5,359 nt of DNA from an uncultured Flavobacterium sp. GTDB lineage: Bacteria > Bacteroidota > Bacteroidia > Flavobacteriales > Flavobacteriaceae. The stretch's first letter is position 1. Every line of letters begins with the position of its first letter. Location of the stretch: contig CAMFLD010000217.1 of the NCBI GenBank assembly GCA_945957245.1, positions 1 through 5,359 on the forward strand, in the 5' to 3' direction. The position numbers were made by a program, and so were the translations under genes. Below, one piece after another: positions 1-5,359 of this stretch. The notes under the pieces are model-generated. The model searched no databases and was not told the origin of the DNA. It saw only the letters and a program-made list of their open reading frames with translations.

Positions 1-129
1 GTAGTGGTCTAATTTTGCATCGGTTTCATTAGAAGATGAAAAGGGCTCACCCCAGGTAAAAGTCTGACTTTGCCCCGAAATAGAGAATAAGCCAATAAAA
101 ATAAGTGCTAAATAGTTTAATTTTTTCAT
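1..129 (-). CDS. N-terminal fragment of an unidentified exported protein
   Basis: Reading leftward from an ATG at 129, the frame stays open for 43 codons and runs off the window edge. The start is a textbook signal peptide: a basic n-region (MKK), a hydrophobic core (LNYLALIFIGLFSISG) and a likely signal peptidase I site around GQS|Q, since cleavage just before a glutamine is common in Bacteroidota. The mature part begins QTFTWGEPFSSSNETDAKL, which I do not recognise. There is no cysteine just after the core, so it is not an obvious lipoprotein. It lies downstream of lysS on the same strand, but a strong terminator between them argues against co-transcription. No Shine-Dalgarno sequence is visible. 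I am confident that it encodes a secreted or outer-membrane-associated protein. Its function cannot be inferred from what is present. Confidence 0.72.
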   Translation of the reverse strand, partial: MKKLNYLALIFIGLFSISGQSQTFTWGEPFSSSNETDAKLDHY

Positions 130-152
130 AATGCATTTGTTTGGTTTTGGGT

Positions 153-188
153 AAAAATAGAAAAATCTGCCTGTTATAGGCAGATTTT
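153..188 (-). terminator. Intrinsic terminator of lysS
   Basis: A perfect 10-bp inverted repeat (AAAATCTGCC at 162-171 and GGCAGATTTT at 179-188) encloses a 7-nt loop. Read on the minus strand, the hairpin is followed directly by a T-rich run (TTTTTCTATTTTTA). It begins about 31 nt after the lysS stop codon, as expected for a Rho-independent terminator. It also separates lysS from the exported-protein gene at the left edge. The A/T ends of the stem make it partly symmetrical, so some activity on the plus strand is possible, but no plus-strand gene ends here. Confidence 0.85.
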
Positions 189-219
189 ATGTTAATTTAA
201 GGAAATATTAAATTTAGAA

Positions 220-1911
220 TTAATTCAGAATTACAGTTTTAGAGTCGCCATCTACATGAACTTTAGTTAATCCATGTTTAGATAAACCTTTCATAGCTGC
301 ATCCCATTTTTTGCCGCTTAAAGCCGATTTGTCTTTAAGCTGTGCTAAAGGCTGATTGTTTTCCGCTTTGAGTAAACCGATAATCAATTTTTCATCTTCT
401 GTCAATTCCACCTGTTTTTTCTCCGGTCTCATTTGCGGGAAGAACAATACTTCCTGAATAGAAGGATTGTTGGTTAGGAACATAATCAAGCGATCCATTC
501 CTATTCCTAAACCAGAGGTTGGGGGCATTCCGTATTCTAATGCTCTCAGGAAATCCTCATCTATAATTCCATTGGCTTCATCATCTCCTTTTTCGGCTAA
601 AGCCATTTGTGCTTCAAAACGTTCTCTTTGATCAATAGGGTCGTTAAGCTCAGAATAAGCATTGGCAATTTCCTTTCCGCAAACCATCAGCTCAAAACGT
701 TCTGTAAGTTCCGGATTATCACGGTGTGATTTACACAGAGGCGACATTTCTTTAGGATAGTCGGTAATAAAAGTCGGCTGGATGAAATTGCCTTCGCATT
801 TAGCGCCAAAAATTTCATCAATCAGTTTTCCTTTACCCATAGTTTCATCAACTTCTATTCCCATCGATTTGCAGGCTTCGAAAAGCTCAGCTTCAGTTTT
901 GCCTGAAATGTCGTAACCGGTAAATTTTTTAATGGCATCGGTCATGGTTACTCGGGCATAAGGCGCTTTGAAATCTACTTTATGCTCACCAAAGATGGCT
1001 TCAGTAGTTCCATTTACCTGTAGGGCACAATATTCCAATAGTCTTTCCGTCATCTCCATCATCCAGTTGTAGTCTTTGTAAGCTACATAAATTTCCATAG
1101 CTGTAAATTCCGGATTATGGGTTCTGTCCATTCCTTCATTACGGAAGTTTTTTGAAAACTCATAAACCCCGTCAAAACCACCAACAATGAGTCTTTTTAA
1201 ATACAACTCATTGGCAATCCTCATGTACAAAGGAATGTCAAGGCTATTATGGTGTGTAATAAAAGGACGAGCTGCGGCACCACCCGGAATAGATTGTAAA
1301 ACAGGAGTCTCTACTTCCATATAGCCGGCATTATTGAAAAATGTCCTCATGGCATTGAACAATTTTGTTCTTTTGATGAAGACTTCTTTTACATGCGGGT
1401 TTACAACCAAATCAACATAACGCATCCTATAACGTAGTTCCGCATCATTAAAAGCGTCATGCACGTTACCGCTTTCATCTGTTTTAGGTAAAGGCAATGG
1501 GCGTAAAGTTTTGCTTAGAAAAGTAAAGTTATTTACTCTTATGCATTTCGCACCGACCTGAGTTGTAAATAATTCCCCTTCAACTCCAATAAAGTCGCCT
1601 AAATCAGTAAGTTTTTTAAATACCTGATTGTATAAAGTTTTGTCTTCTTCAGGGCAAATTACATCACGATTAAGATAGAGTTGAATCCTGCCTTCGCTAT
1701 CCTGAAGCTCAGCAAAACAGGCTTTTCCCTGATCACGTACACTCATCAGTCTGCCGGCTACAACTACTTTCCTGCCTTCTTCAAAATGCTCCTTTATGCT
1801 CTTTGAAGTATCCTTTACAGGGTATAAGTCCGCTGGATAAGGGTTAATGCCTAGGCTGCGAAGCGCATTTAGCTTTTCTCTTCTGATGATTTCCTGTTCT
1901 GAAAGTTGCAT
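220..1911 (-). CDS. lysS: Lysyl-tRNA synthetase, class II
   Basis: This cytoplasmic enzyme charges tRNA-Lys with lysine through a lysyl-adenylate, using ATP. The protein has 563 residues and looks complete. An N-terminal anticodon-binding OB-fold spans roughly residues 48-134 (VVVAGRLMSVRDQGKACF, then FAELQDSEGRIQLYL). The class II catalytic core follows: motif 1 around 184-216 (FNAMRTFFNNAGYMEVETPV), motif 2 at 256-273 (FRNEGMDRTHNPEFTAME), the ANAYSELNDP block at 416-425, and motif 3 at 461-480 (GMPPTSGLGIGMDRLIMFLT). The usual bacterial length is near 500 residues. The excess is a C-terminal extension after about residue 497, discussed in the findings. The ATG at 1911 fits the family N-terminus (MQLSEQEIIRREKL) and lies just downstream of a good promoter. 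The gene is divergent from lipB and is followed by its own terminator, so it is probably monocistronic. Confidence 0.98.
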   Translation of the reverse strand: MQLSEQEIIRREKLNALRSLGINPYPADLYPVKDTSKSIKEHFEEGRKVVVAGRLMSVRDQGKACFAELQDSEGRIQLYLNRDVICPEEDKTLYNQVFKKLTDLGDFIGVEGELFTTQVGAKCIRVNNFTFLSKTLRPLPLPKTDESGNVHDAFNDAELRYRMRYVDLVVNPHVKEVFIKRTKLFNAMRTFFNNAGYMEVETPVLQSIPGGAAARPFITHHNSLDIPLYMRIANELYLKRLIVGGFDGVYEFSKNFRNEGMDRTHNPEFTAMEIYVAYKDYNWMMEMTERLLEYCALQVNGTTEAIFGEHKVDFKAPYARVTMTDAIKKFTGYDISGKTEAELFEACKSMGIEVDETMGKGKLIDEIFGAKCEGNFIQPTFITDYPKEMSPLCKSHRDNPELTERFELMVCGKEIANAYSELNDPIDQRERFEAQMALAEKGDDEANGIIDEDFLRALEYGMPPTSGLGIGMDRLIMFLTNNPSIQEVLFFPQMRPEKKQVELTEDEKLIIGLLKAENNQPLAQLKDKSALSGKKWDAAMKGLSKHGLTKVHVDGDSKTVILN

Positions 1912-1930
1912 AATCTTGTATTTAAGCGTG

Positions 1931-1961
1931 CAAAGATATAGATAAGTGCTAAAGTTTCAAA
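1931..1961 (-). promoter_or_regulatory. Bacteroidota-type promoter of lysS
   Basis: On the minus strand, TATCTTTG (complement of 1931-1938) matches the flavobacterial -7 consensus TAnnTTTG. A TTTG at the -33 position (complement of 1958-1961) lies 19 nt further upstream, within the usual spacing for Bacteroidota sigma-ABfr promoters. Transcription would begin near 1924-1926, leaving an untranslated leader of only about 13-15 nt before the lysS ATG. That leader contains no Shine-Dalgarno motif. This is the best promoter match in the window. Confidence 0.7.
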
Positions 1962-2050
1962 ACGACAGGATTTATATAATTGCAGTTATGTTTAATAAGG
2001 AATGATAGAAGTTTGGAGCGAAACGTTTGGGTATTGTCAGTAATCCTTAT

Positions 2051-2100
2051 TCCCGCTTTACGCTTAATCCCGTCCTAAGACGGGACCGCTTCAATCGGGG
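2051..2100. repeat. GC-rich imperfect inverted repeat (hairpin) between lysS and lipB
   Basis: A perfect 7-bp stem (TCCCGTC at 2068-2074, GACGGGA at 2079-2085) closes a CTAA tetraloop. Outside it, the flanks pair imperfectly: CCCG at 2052-2055 with CGGG at 2096-2099, and short TT/AA and GC/GC matches between. The element is clearly richer in G and C than the surrounding sequence. It lies upstream of both divergent genes and has no T-run, so it does not look like a terminator. Similar intergenic elements containing CCCGCT...CGGGGCT are, as I recall, scattered in Flavobacterium genomes. That membership is inference, while the inverted repeat itself is directly visible. Confidence 0.55.
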
Positions 2101-2135
2101 CTGGAGATTAATGTCGGGAGTGTTTGGAAACTTTG

Positions 2136-2143
2136 TAACTTTG
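2136..2143 (+). promoter_or_regulatory. Candidate -7 promoter element of lipB
   Basis: TAACTTTG matches the Bacteroidota -7 consensus TAnnTTTG exactly and ends 16 nt before the lipB ATG. This predicts a start site near 2149 and a leader of roughly 10 nt. No good TTTG is present at the expected -33 distance. The TTTG at 2123-2126 is too close, so the promoter is supported by its -7 box only. Confidence 0.4.
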
Positions 2144-2159
2144 TATTTTATTTTACAAA

Positions 2160-2882
2160 ATGAACAAGGAAATTCAACTTCAGGATTTAGGTAATAAAGA
2201 TTATAAAGAGACTTGGGATTATCAGGAAGTTCTTTTCAAGGAAATTGTGGACATTAAACTTGAAAAAAGGAACAATCCCCATTTGGTTACGCCCAATTAT
2301 TTTCTTTTTGTAGAACACCCTCATGTATATACTTTAGGTAAAAGTGGAGATATCAGTAACCTGCTTTTGTCGGAAAAACAACTCGAAGCAAAAGGAGCTA
2401 CTTTTTTCAAAATAAATAGAGGAGGAGATATTACTTATCACGGTCCTGGCCAAATTGTAGGTTATCCTATTCTTGATCTGGAAAATTTCTTTACTGATAT
2501 TCACAAATACCTACGTTTTTTAGAAGAAGTGATTATACTCACTCTTGCCGAATATAATATAACAGGAACAAGAAGTGATGGGGAAACCGGAGTTTGGTTG
2601 GATGTAGGGACTCCATTTGCAAGGAAAATTTGTGCTATGGGAGTTCGTGCCAGCCGTTGGGTAACCATGCATGGATTTGCCTTTAATGTAAATGCTAACC
2701 TTGGTTACTTTGATAATATTATTCCATGTGGAATAAAAGGTAAAGCAGTTACTTCGCTTCACGTTGAGTTGGGAAGGGCTATTGATGAAGAAGAAGTAAA
2801 ATCAAAAATTATCAAACATTTTACAACTTTATTTGAAGCACAGTTTCTGGCTTCAGAGATTAAAGAGGTTGAGTCTGTTTAA
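2160..2882 (+). CDS. lipB: Lipoyl(octanoyl) transferase LipB
   Basis: LipB moves the octanoyl group from octanoyl-acyl carrier protein onto a lysine of lipoyl domains (E2 subunits of pyruvate and 2-oxoglutarate dehydrogenase, and GcvH). LipA then inserts the sulfurs. The 240-residue cytoplasmic protein has the BPL/LplA/LipB fold signatures in order: VEHPHVYTLGKSGD at 51-64, the hallmark RGGDITYHGPGQ at 87-98, KICAMGVR at 156-163 with the conserved catalytic Lys156, HGFAFNVN at 171-178, and IPCGIKGKAVTSL at 188-200 with the nucleophile Cys190. All key residues are present. The ATG at 2160 is the only plausible start, because the next Met codon lies deep inside the conserved core. At 240 residues it is somewhat longer than the E. 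coli enzyme (about 213). It stands alone, with no lipA beside it, and its stop overlaps that of convergent rnhB. Confidence 0.97.
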   Translation: MNKEIQLQDLGNKDYKETWDYQEVLFKEIVDIKLEKRNNPHLVTPNYFLFVEHPHVYTLGKSGDISNLLLSEKQLEAKGATFFKINRGGDITYHGPGQIVGYPILDLENFFTDIHKYLRFLEEVIILTLAEYNITGTRSDGETGVWLDVGTPFARKICAMGVRASRWVTMHGFAFNVNANLGYFDNIIPCGIKGKAVTSLHVELGRAIDEEEVKSKIIKHFTTLFEAQFLASEIKEVESV

Positions 2883-3478
2883 AATTCAAATTCCAATTGA
2901 TCTGGCAGCAGCCGGAAACTCATTCTGTGGTATTTGGTTGTGCCGTATTTCCTGATTGCCTCTCTGTGTTCCTGAGTGGGATAACCTTTATTTTTTTTCC
3001 AGTTGTACATTGGAAATTCTTCATGAATTTTATCCATATAAGCATCCCTGTAGGTTTTTGCCAAAACTGATGCTGCAGCAATGCTCATAAATTTGCTGTC
3101 TCCTTTTACTATAGTAGAAAAAGGAATGTTATTAATGGGCTTGAATCGGTTTCCATCCACTATTATATAATGAGGATTGGGATCAAGTTGTATTATGCAT
3201 TCCTGCATTGCCTTTATAGAAGCATTAAGGATATTGATTTCGTCAATAATCTCAGGCTCCAGATGTTTCACTGAAAAAGAAATCGCTTTTTCCTCGATTA
3301 TAGGTTTGAGTTTCTCTCTTATTTTTTCTGATAGCTGTTTGGAATCATTCAGTAAATCTAACCGGAAATCTTCAGGTAATATTATTGCGGCAGCGGTAAC
3401 AGGTCCGGCAAGACAGCCACGTCCGGCCTCATCGGTACCACATTCAATTTCAAATTCAGAAAATTTAGACTTCAGCAT
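2879..3478 (-). CDS. rnhB: Ribonuclease HII
   Basis: RNase HII cuts the RNA strand of RNA-DNA hybrids. It incises 5' of single ribonucleotides embedded in DNA (ribonucleotide excision repair) and helps to remove primers. The 199-residue protein is full length for the family (about 200). The catalytic acidic residues are visible: Asp16 and Glu17 in DEAGRG (16-21), Asp108 in IIVDGN (105-110) and Asp127 in KGDSK (125-129). Gly19-Arg20-Gly21 is the motif that senses the ribose 2'-OH, and Tyr166 in KGYPTQEH (164-171) is the conserved junction tyrosine. SIAAASVLAKTYRD (132-145) and HRMSFRLLP (184-192) are further family blocks. The ATG at 3478 places DEAGRG at the usual distance from the N-terminus. 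The protein ends in DQLEFEF, which resembles a sliding-clamp-binding peptide (see findings). Confidence 0.97.
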   Translation of the reverse strand: MLKSKFSEFEIECGTDEAGRGCLAGPVTAAAIILPEDFRLDLLNDSKQLSEKIREKLKPIIEEKAISFSVKHLEPEIIDEINILNASIKAMQECIIQLDPNPHYIIVDGNRFKPINNIPFSTIVKGDSKFMSIAAASVLAKTYRDAYMDKIHEEFPMYNWKKNKGYPTQEHREAIRKYGTTKYHRMSFRLLPDQLEFEF

Positions 3479-3489
3479 TGTTTTTTTAG

Positions 3490-3497
3490 CAAAAATA
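3490..3497 (-). promoter_or_regulatory. Candidate -7 promoter element of rnhB
   Basis: The minus strand reads TATTTTTG, an exact TAnnTTTG match, 11 nt upstream of the rnhB ATG. A start site at normal spacing would leave a leader of only about 5 nt, close to leaderless. The -33 region shows only TTTA near the expected position. The match could be a chance hit in AT-rich DNA, so confidence is modest. Confidence 0.38.
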
Positions 3498-3530
3498 CAA
3501 CATTACGCAACCATTTTGTAAATAAAGCAT

Positions 3531-3550
3531 CTCTAGAGTGTTGCGCAACA
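3531..3550. promoter_or_regulatory. Two abutting palindromes, possible operator
   Basis: CTCTAGAG (3531-3538) and TGTTGCGCAACA (3539-3550) are perfect palindromes placed back to back in the rnhB/susC divergent region. The core CGCAAC recurs in direct orientation at 3506-3511, 39 nt upstream of its copy at 3545-3550. The 12-bp palindrome lies about 36 nt upstream of the candidate -33 element of the transporter gene, a position compatible with a dimeric activator or other regulator. The symmetry is directly visible. Regulatory function is inference. Confidence 0.35.
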
Positions 3551-3585
3551 TTTAACATATTAAGGAATTTTATTTATTGTTAATA

Positions 3586-3617
3586 TTTGGTTAATTAATA
3601 AATAATTAAGAAGTTTG
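3586..3617 (+). promoter_or_regulatory. Candidate promoter of the SusC-like gene
   Basis: TTTG at 3586-3589 is followed, after a 20-nt spacer, by GAAGTTTG at 3610-3617. The spacing fits the Bacteroidota -33/-7 arrangement, and the TTTG half of the -7 box is intact, but its TA is replaced by GA. The predicted leader is about 22 nt. It is A-rich just before the ATG and has no Shine-Dalgarno motif, as is normal for highly expressed flavobacterial genes. Confidence 0.4.
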
Positions 3618-3645
3618 CAGAATAACTAACTCAAATAAAATTAAT

Positions 3646-5311
3646 ATGAGATCGAAGTTCAAATGGATTTTTACGCTATTATTGGCGTTATCAATGCAGT
3701 TTTCGTTTGCACAAGAGAAAACTGTAACAGGTGTTGTTTCAGATAAATCTGGACCGCTACCAGGTGCTAATATTGTGGTTAAAGGAACCAATCGTTCTGC
3801 TCAGACAGATTTCGATGGTAAATTCTCAATTAAAGCTAAAGAAGGGGAAACTCTTGTAATATCTTTTGTTGGAATGGCTGACGCTACAGTAAAAGTAGGT
3901 GCAAGCAACACAATTAATGTAAAAATGCAATCAGGAGTTAACGACCTTAATGAGGTTATAGTAACCGGATACGGTAAAACTGCTGTGAAAGCAAAAACAA
4001 TTGGGGCTGTTCAGACAGTATCCTCAAAAACAATTGCTAACAGGCCAAACGTAAACGTACTTCAATCGTTGCAGGGTCAATTGGCAGGTACTAACATTGC
4101 ATTGGGTTCTGGTCAGCCGGGTACCAACAAAATTGATGTTATCATTAGAGGGGAAAGTTCACTTAATGCAAGTACAGATCCTCTATATGTAATTGATGGA
4201 GTTCCATTGACTCAGGCTTTCTTCAGAAACTTAAATCCAAATGATATTGATACTGTTACAGTATTGAAAGATGCTTCTGCAACTGCTATCTACGGAAACA
4301 GAGGTACTAACGGGGTAATCTTGATTACTACCAAAAGAGCAAGTTATGATGAGGCTATGTCCATCAGCTACTCTTCTTCTTATGGTACTTCTGAGTTTAG
4401 AGGAGATCACTACAACTTAGTTAATGCTAAAGAACATTTACAATTTCAACACTTATTTGGTGACGGTCCAGGTTTTGATGGTTCAGCTCCGGTAAGTAAC
4501 ATTACAGGATTACCAATTATCAATGTTGATCCAAATAACATTAATGCTTACAATATTAATACTAATTGGAAAGATGTTTTCTTCAGAATTGGAACTACTC
4601 AAAGTCATGACTTAAGCATTACCTCTGGAGGTAAAAACATGACAAACTATACTTCTGTTGGTTACTACGATCAACAAGGTATTGTACCTACAACAGCTTT
4701 CAAAAGATTTACTGTTAGATCAAACTTTACAGGTAAATCTAATAACGATAAGTTTAACTATGGACTTAACATTGGTTTGACTTACTCAAGAAGAAATCAG
4801 TTAGAGCAGGAAACAAGAGGTGGTATCAATAACAACGTATTGCAGAATCCGTTACAAGGTTACCTTACATCAGCTGCCTACTACTCACCATCTACCTATG
4901 TAAGTGGTCAGCAATTATTTGATGAGTTCGGTTCTCCTTCATTGGATATCGTTCCTTTTATGTTGATGGACTTGTTCCAGGATAAACACGCTCCAAGTTT
5001 CTTTGATGAGTACAAAACGTTAGTTACTGGAAACTTAAGTTACAAACTGACTAAGGATTTGACTTACAGCGTAACTGCCGGAGTTGACTACACTGAAGAT
5101 AAAAGAGTATTTGCTATCGGACCAGAAGCTTATCTTTCTATTGTAAGAGCTGTTGGGGCTGGCCAGGCTTTCCACGGTTTGGAAACACAAAGAAGTCAAA
5201 AAGAGTTTATGTTTGATTTTGTTAACAGATTGAATTACAAAAGAACATTTGGTGAAAAACATACGTTGGATATTTCAGGATATACAGAGTACTTAAAGGC
5301 ACACAGAAGAG
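3646..5311 (+). CDS. SusC/RagA-family TonB-dependent outer-membrane transporter, N-terminal half
   Basis: This is the N-terminal 555 residues of an outer-membrane channel that imports large nutrients (glycans, peptides or similar) with energy from TonB, normally together with a SusD-like surface lipoprotein. A signal peptide covers residues 1-22 (IFTLLLALSMQFSFA|Q). A carboxypeptidase-regulatory-like beta-sandwich domain spans about 27-95 (VTGVVSDKSGPLPGANIVVKG, FDGKFSIKA). NEVIVTGYG at 102-110 resembles the TonB box and linker. The plug follows with family signatures LQGQLAGTNI (142-151), IIRGESSL (166-173), PLYVIDGVPL (179-188) and the block at 195-230 containing DIDTVTVLKDASATAIYG and TNGVILITTKR. 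The rest is beta-barrel strands. Such proteins are typically near 1000 residues, so about 45% is missing. The frame has no stop before the window end, but everything after 5311 is sequencing adapter. The substrate cannot be told from this fragment. Confidence 0.95.
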
Positions 5312-5359
5312 CTGTCTCTTATACACATCTCCGAGCCCACGAGACCGAGGCTGATCTCG
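5312..5359 (+). other. Illumina Nextera adapter read-through (artefact)
   Basis: CTGTCTCTTATACACATCT (5312-5330) is the Tn5 mosaic-end sequence used in Nextera libraries. CCGAGCCCACGAGAC (5331-5345) completes the read-2 transposase adapter. CGAGGCTG (5346-5353) matches, from memory, the Nextera i7 index N710. ATCTCG (5354-5359) is the start of the P7 flow-cell sequence. The order and spacing are exactly those of a read running through a short insert. This is not genomic DNA and should be masked. The junction could shift by a base if the genome shares the first adapter base. Confidence 0.98.

Noticed and set aside
2068..2085. The CCCGTC/GACGGG hairpin as an intrinsic terminator
   Set aside because: No gene ends nearby, since both neighbours start here and point away, and neither strand has a T-run after the stem.
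2520..2762. Open frame of 80 codons on the minus strand inside lipB
   Set aside because: It lies wholly opposite the conserved catalytic core of lipB, has no recognisable domain or promoter, and has a composition expected of an antisense shadow.
3177..3521. Open frame of 114 codons on the plus strand opposite rnhB
   Set aside because: It is antisense to the conserved part of rnhB. Its Ser/Ile-rich translation simply mirrors rnhB codon use, and it shows no family motif.
3606..3791. Short minus-strand frame over the start of the transporter gene
   Set aside because: It is antisense to the signal peptide and first domain of the SusC-like protein, with no supporting motif.
5035..5262. Minus-strand frame of 75 codons within the transporter barrel
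   Set aside because: It is a shadow of a clearly coding plus-strand region and resembles no known protein.
5312..5330. Tn5 end as evidence of a real transposon insertion
   Set aside because: The mosaic end is followed by synthetic adapter, index and P7 sequence rather than transposon DNA, so it is a library artefact.
1..5359. CRISPR array, tRNA or rRNA genes, riboswitches, insertion sequences
   Set aside because: I saw no regularly spaced repeats, no tRNA cloverleaf or rRNA-like stretch, no known riboswitch core in the short intergenic regions, and no transposase.

Overview
The window looks like chromosomal DNA from the Bacteroidota, most likely Flavobacteriaceae (Flavobacterium or a close relative). 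This rests on AT-rich sequence, a SusC/RagA-type TonB-dependent transporter, Bacteroidota-style -7 elements (TAnnTTTG) upstream of genes, no Shine-Dalgarno sequences, and flavobacterial-looking lysyl-tRNA synthetase and LipB proteins. The genus is an inference.

Layout. Positions 1-129 (minus) hold the first 43 codons of an unidentified exported protein that runs off the left edge. A strong intrinsic terminator (153-188) separates it from lysS (220-1911, minus), a complete class II lysyl-tRNA synthetase with a C-terminal extension of about 65 residues. A 248-bp divergent intergenic region (1912-2159) holds a well-matched lysS promoter, a GC-rich imperfect hairpin that resembles a dispersed repeat, and a -7 box for lipB. 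lipB (2160-2882, plus; octanoyltransferase) converges on rnhB (2879-3478, minus; ribonuclease HII), and the two stop codons share TTAA. A second divergent region (3479-3645) holds candidate promoters for rnhB and the next gene, plus two abutting palindromes. From 3646 to the right end runs the N-terminal half of a SusC/RagA-family outer-membrane transporter. It has no stop codon inside the window.

The last 48 bases (5312-5359) are not genomic. They are Illumina Nextera read-2 adapter, followed by an 8-base i7 index and the start of the P7 sequence. The adapter happens to be open in the reading frame of the transporter, so a gene caller would add a false tail to that protein. The genome assembly here ends in untrimmed read-through.

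The genes do not form one pathway. lysS (translation), lipB (lipoate attachment to 2-oxoacid dehydrogenases and the glycine cleavage system) and rnhB (removal of ribonucleotides and RNA primers from DNA) are separate housekeeping functions, each apparently with its own promoter. The transporter gene probably starts a susC/susD-type nutrient uptake locus whose remainder is missing. I found no convincing new biological system. The most consequential observation is the adapter contamination, followed by the intergenic hairpin, the palindrome upstream of susC and the clamp-motif-like tail of RNase HII.
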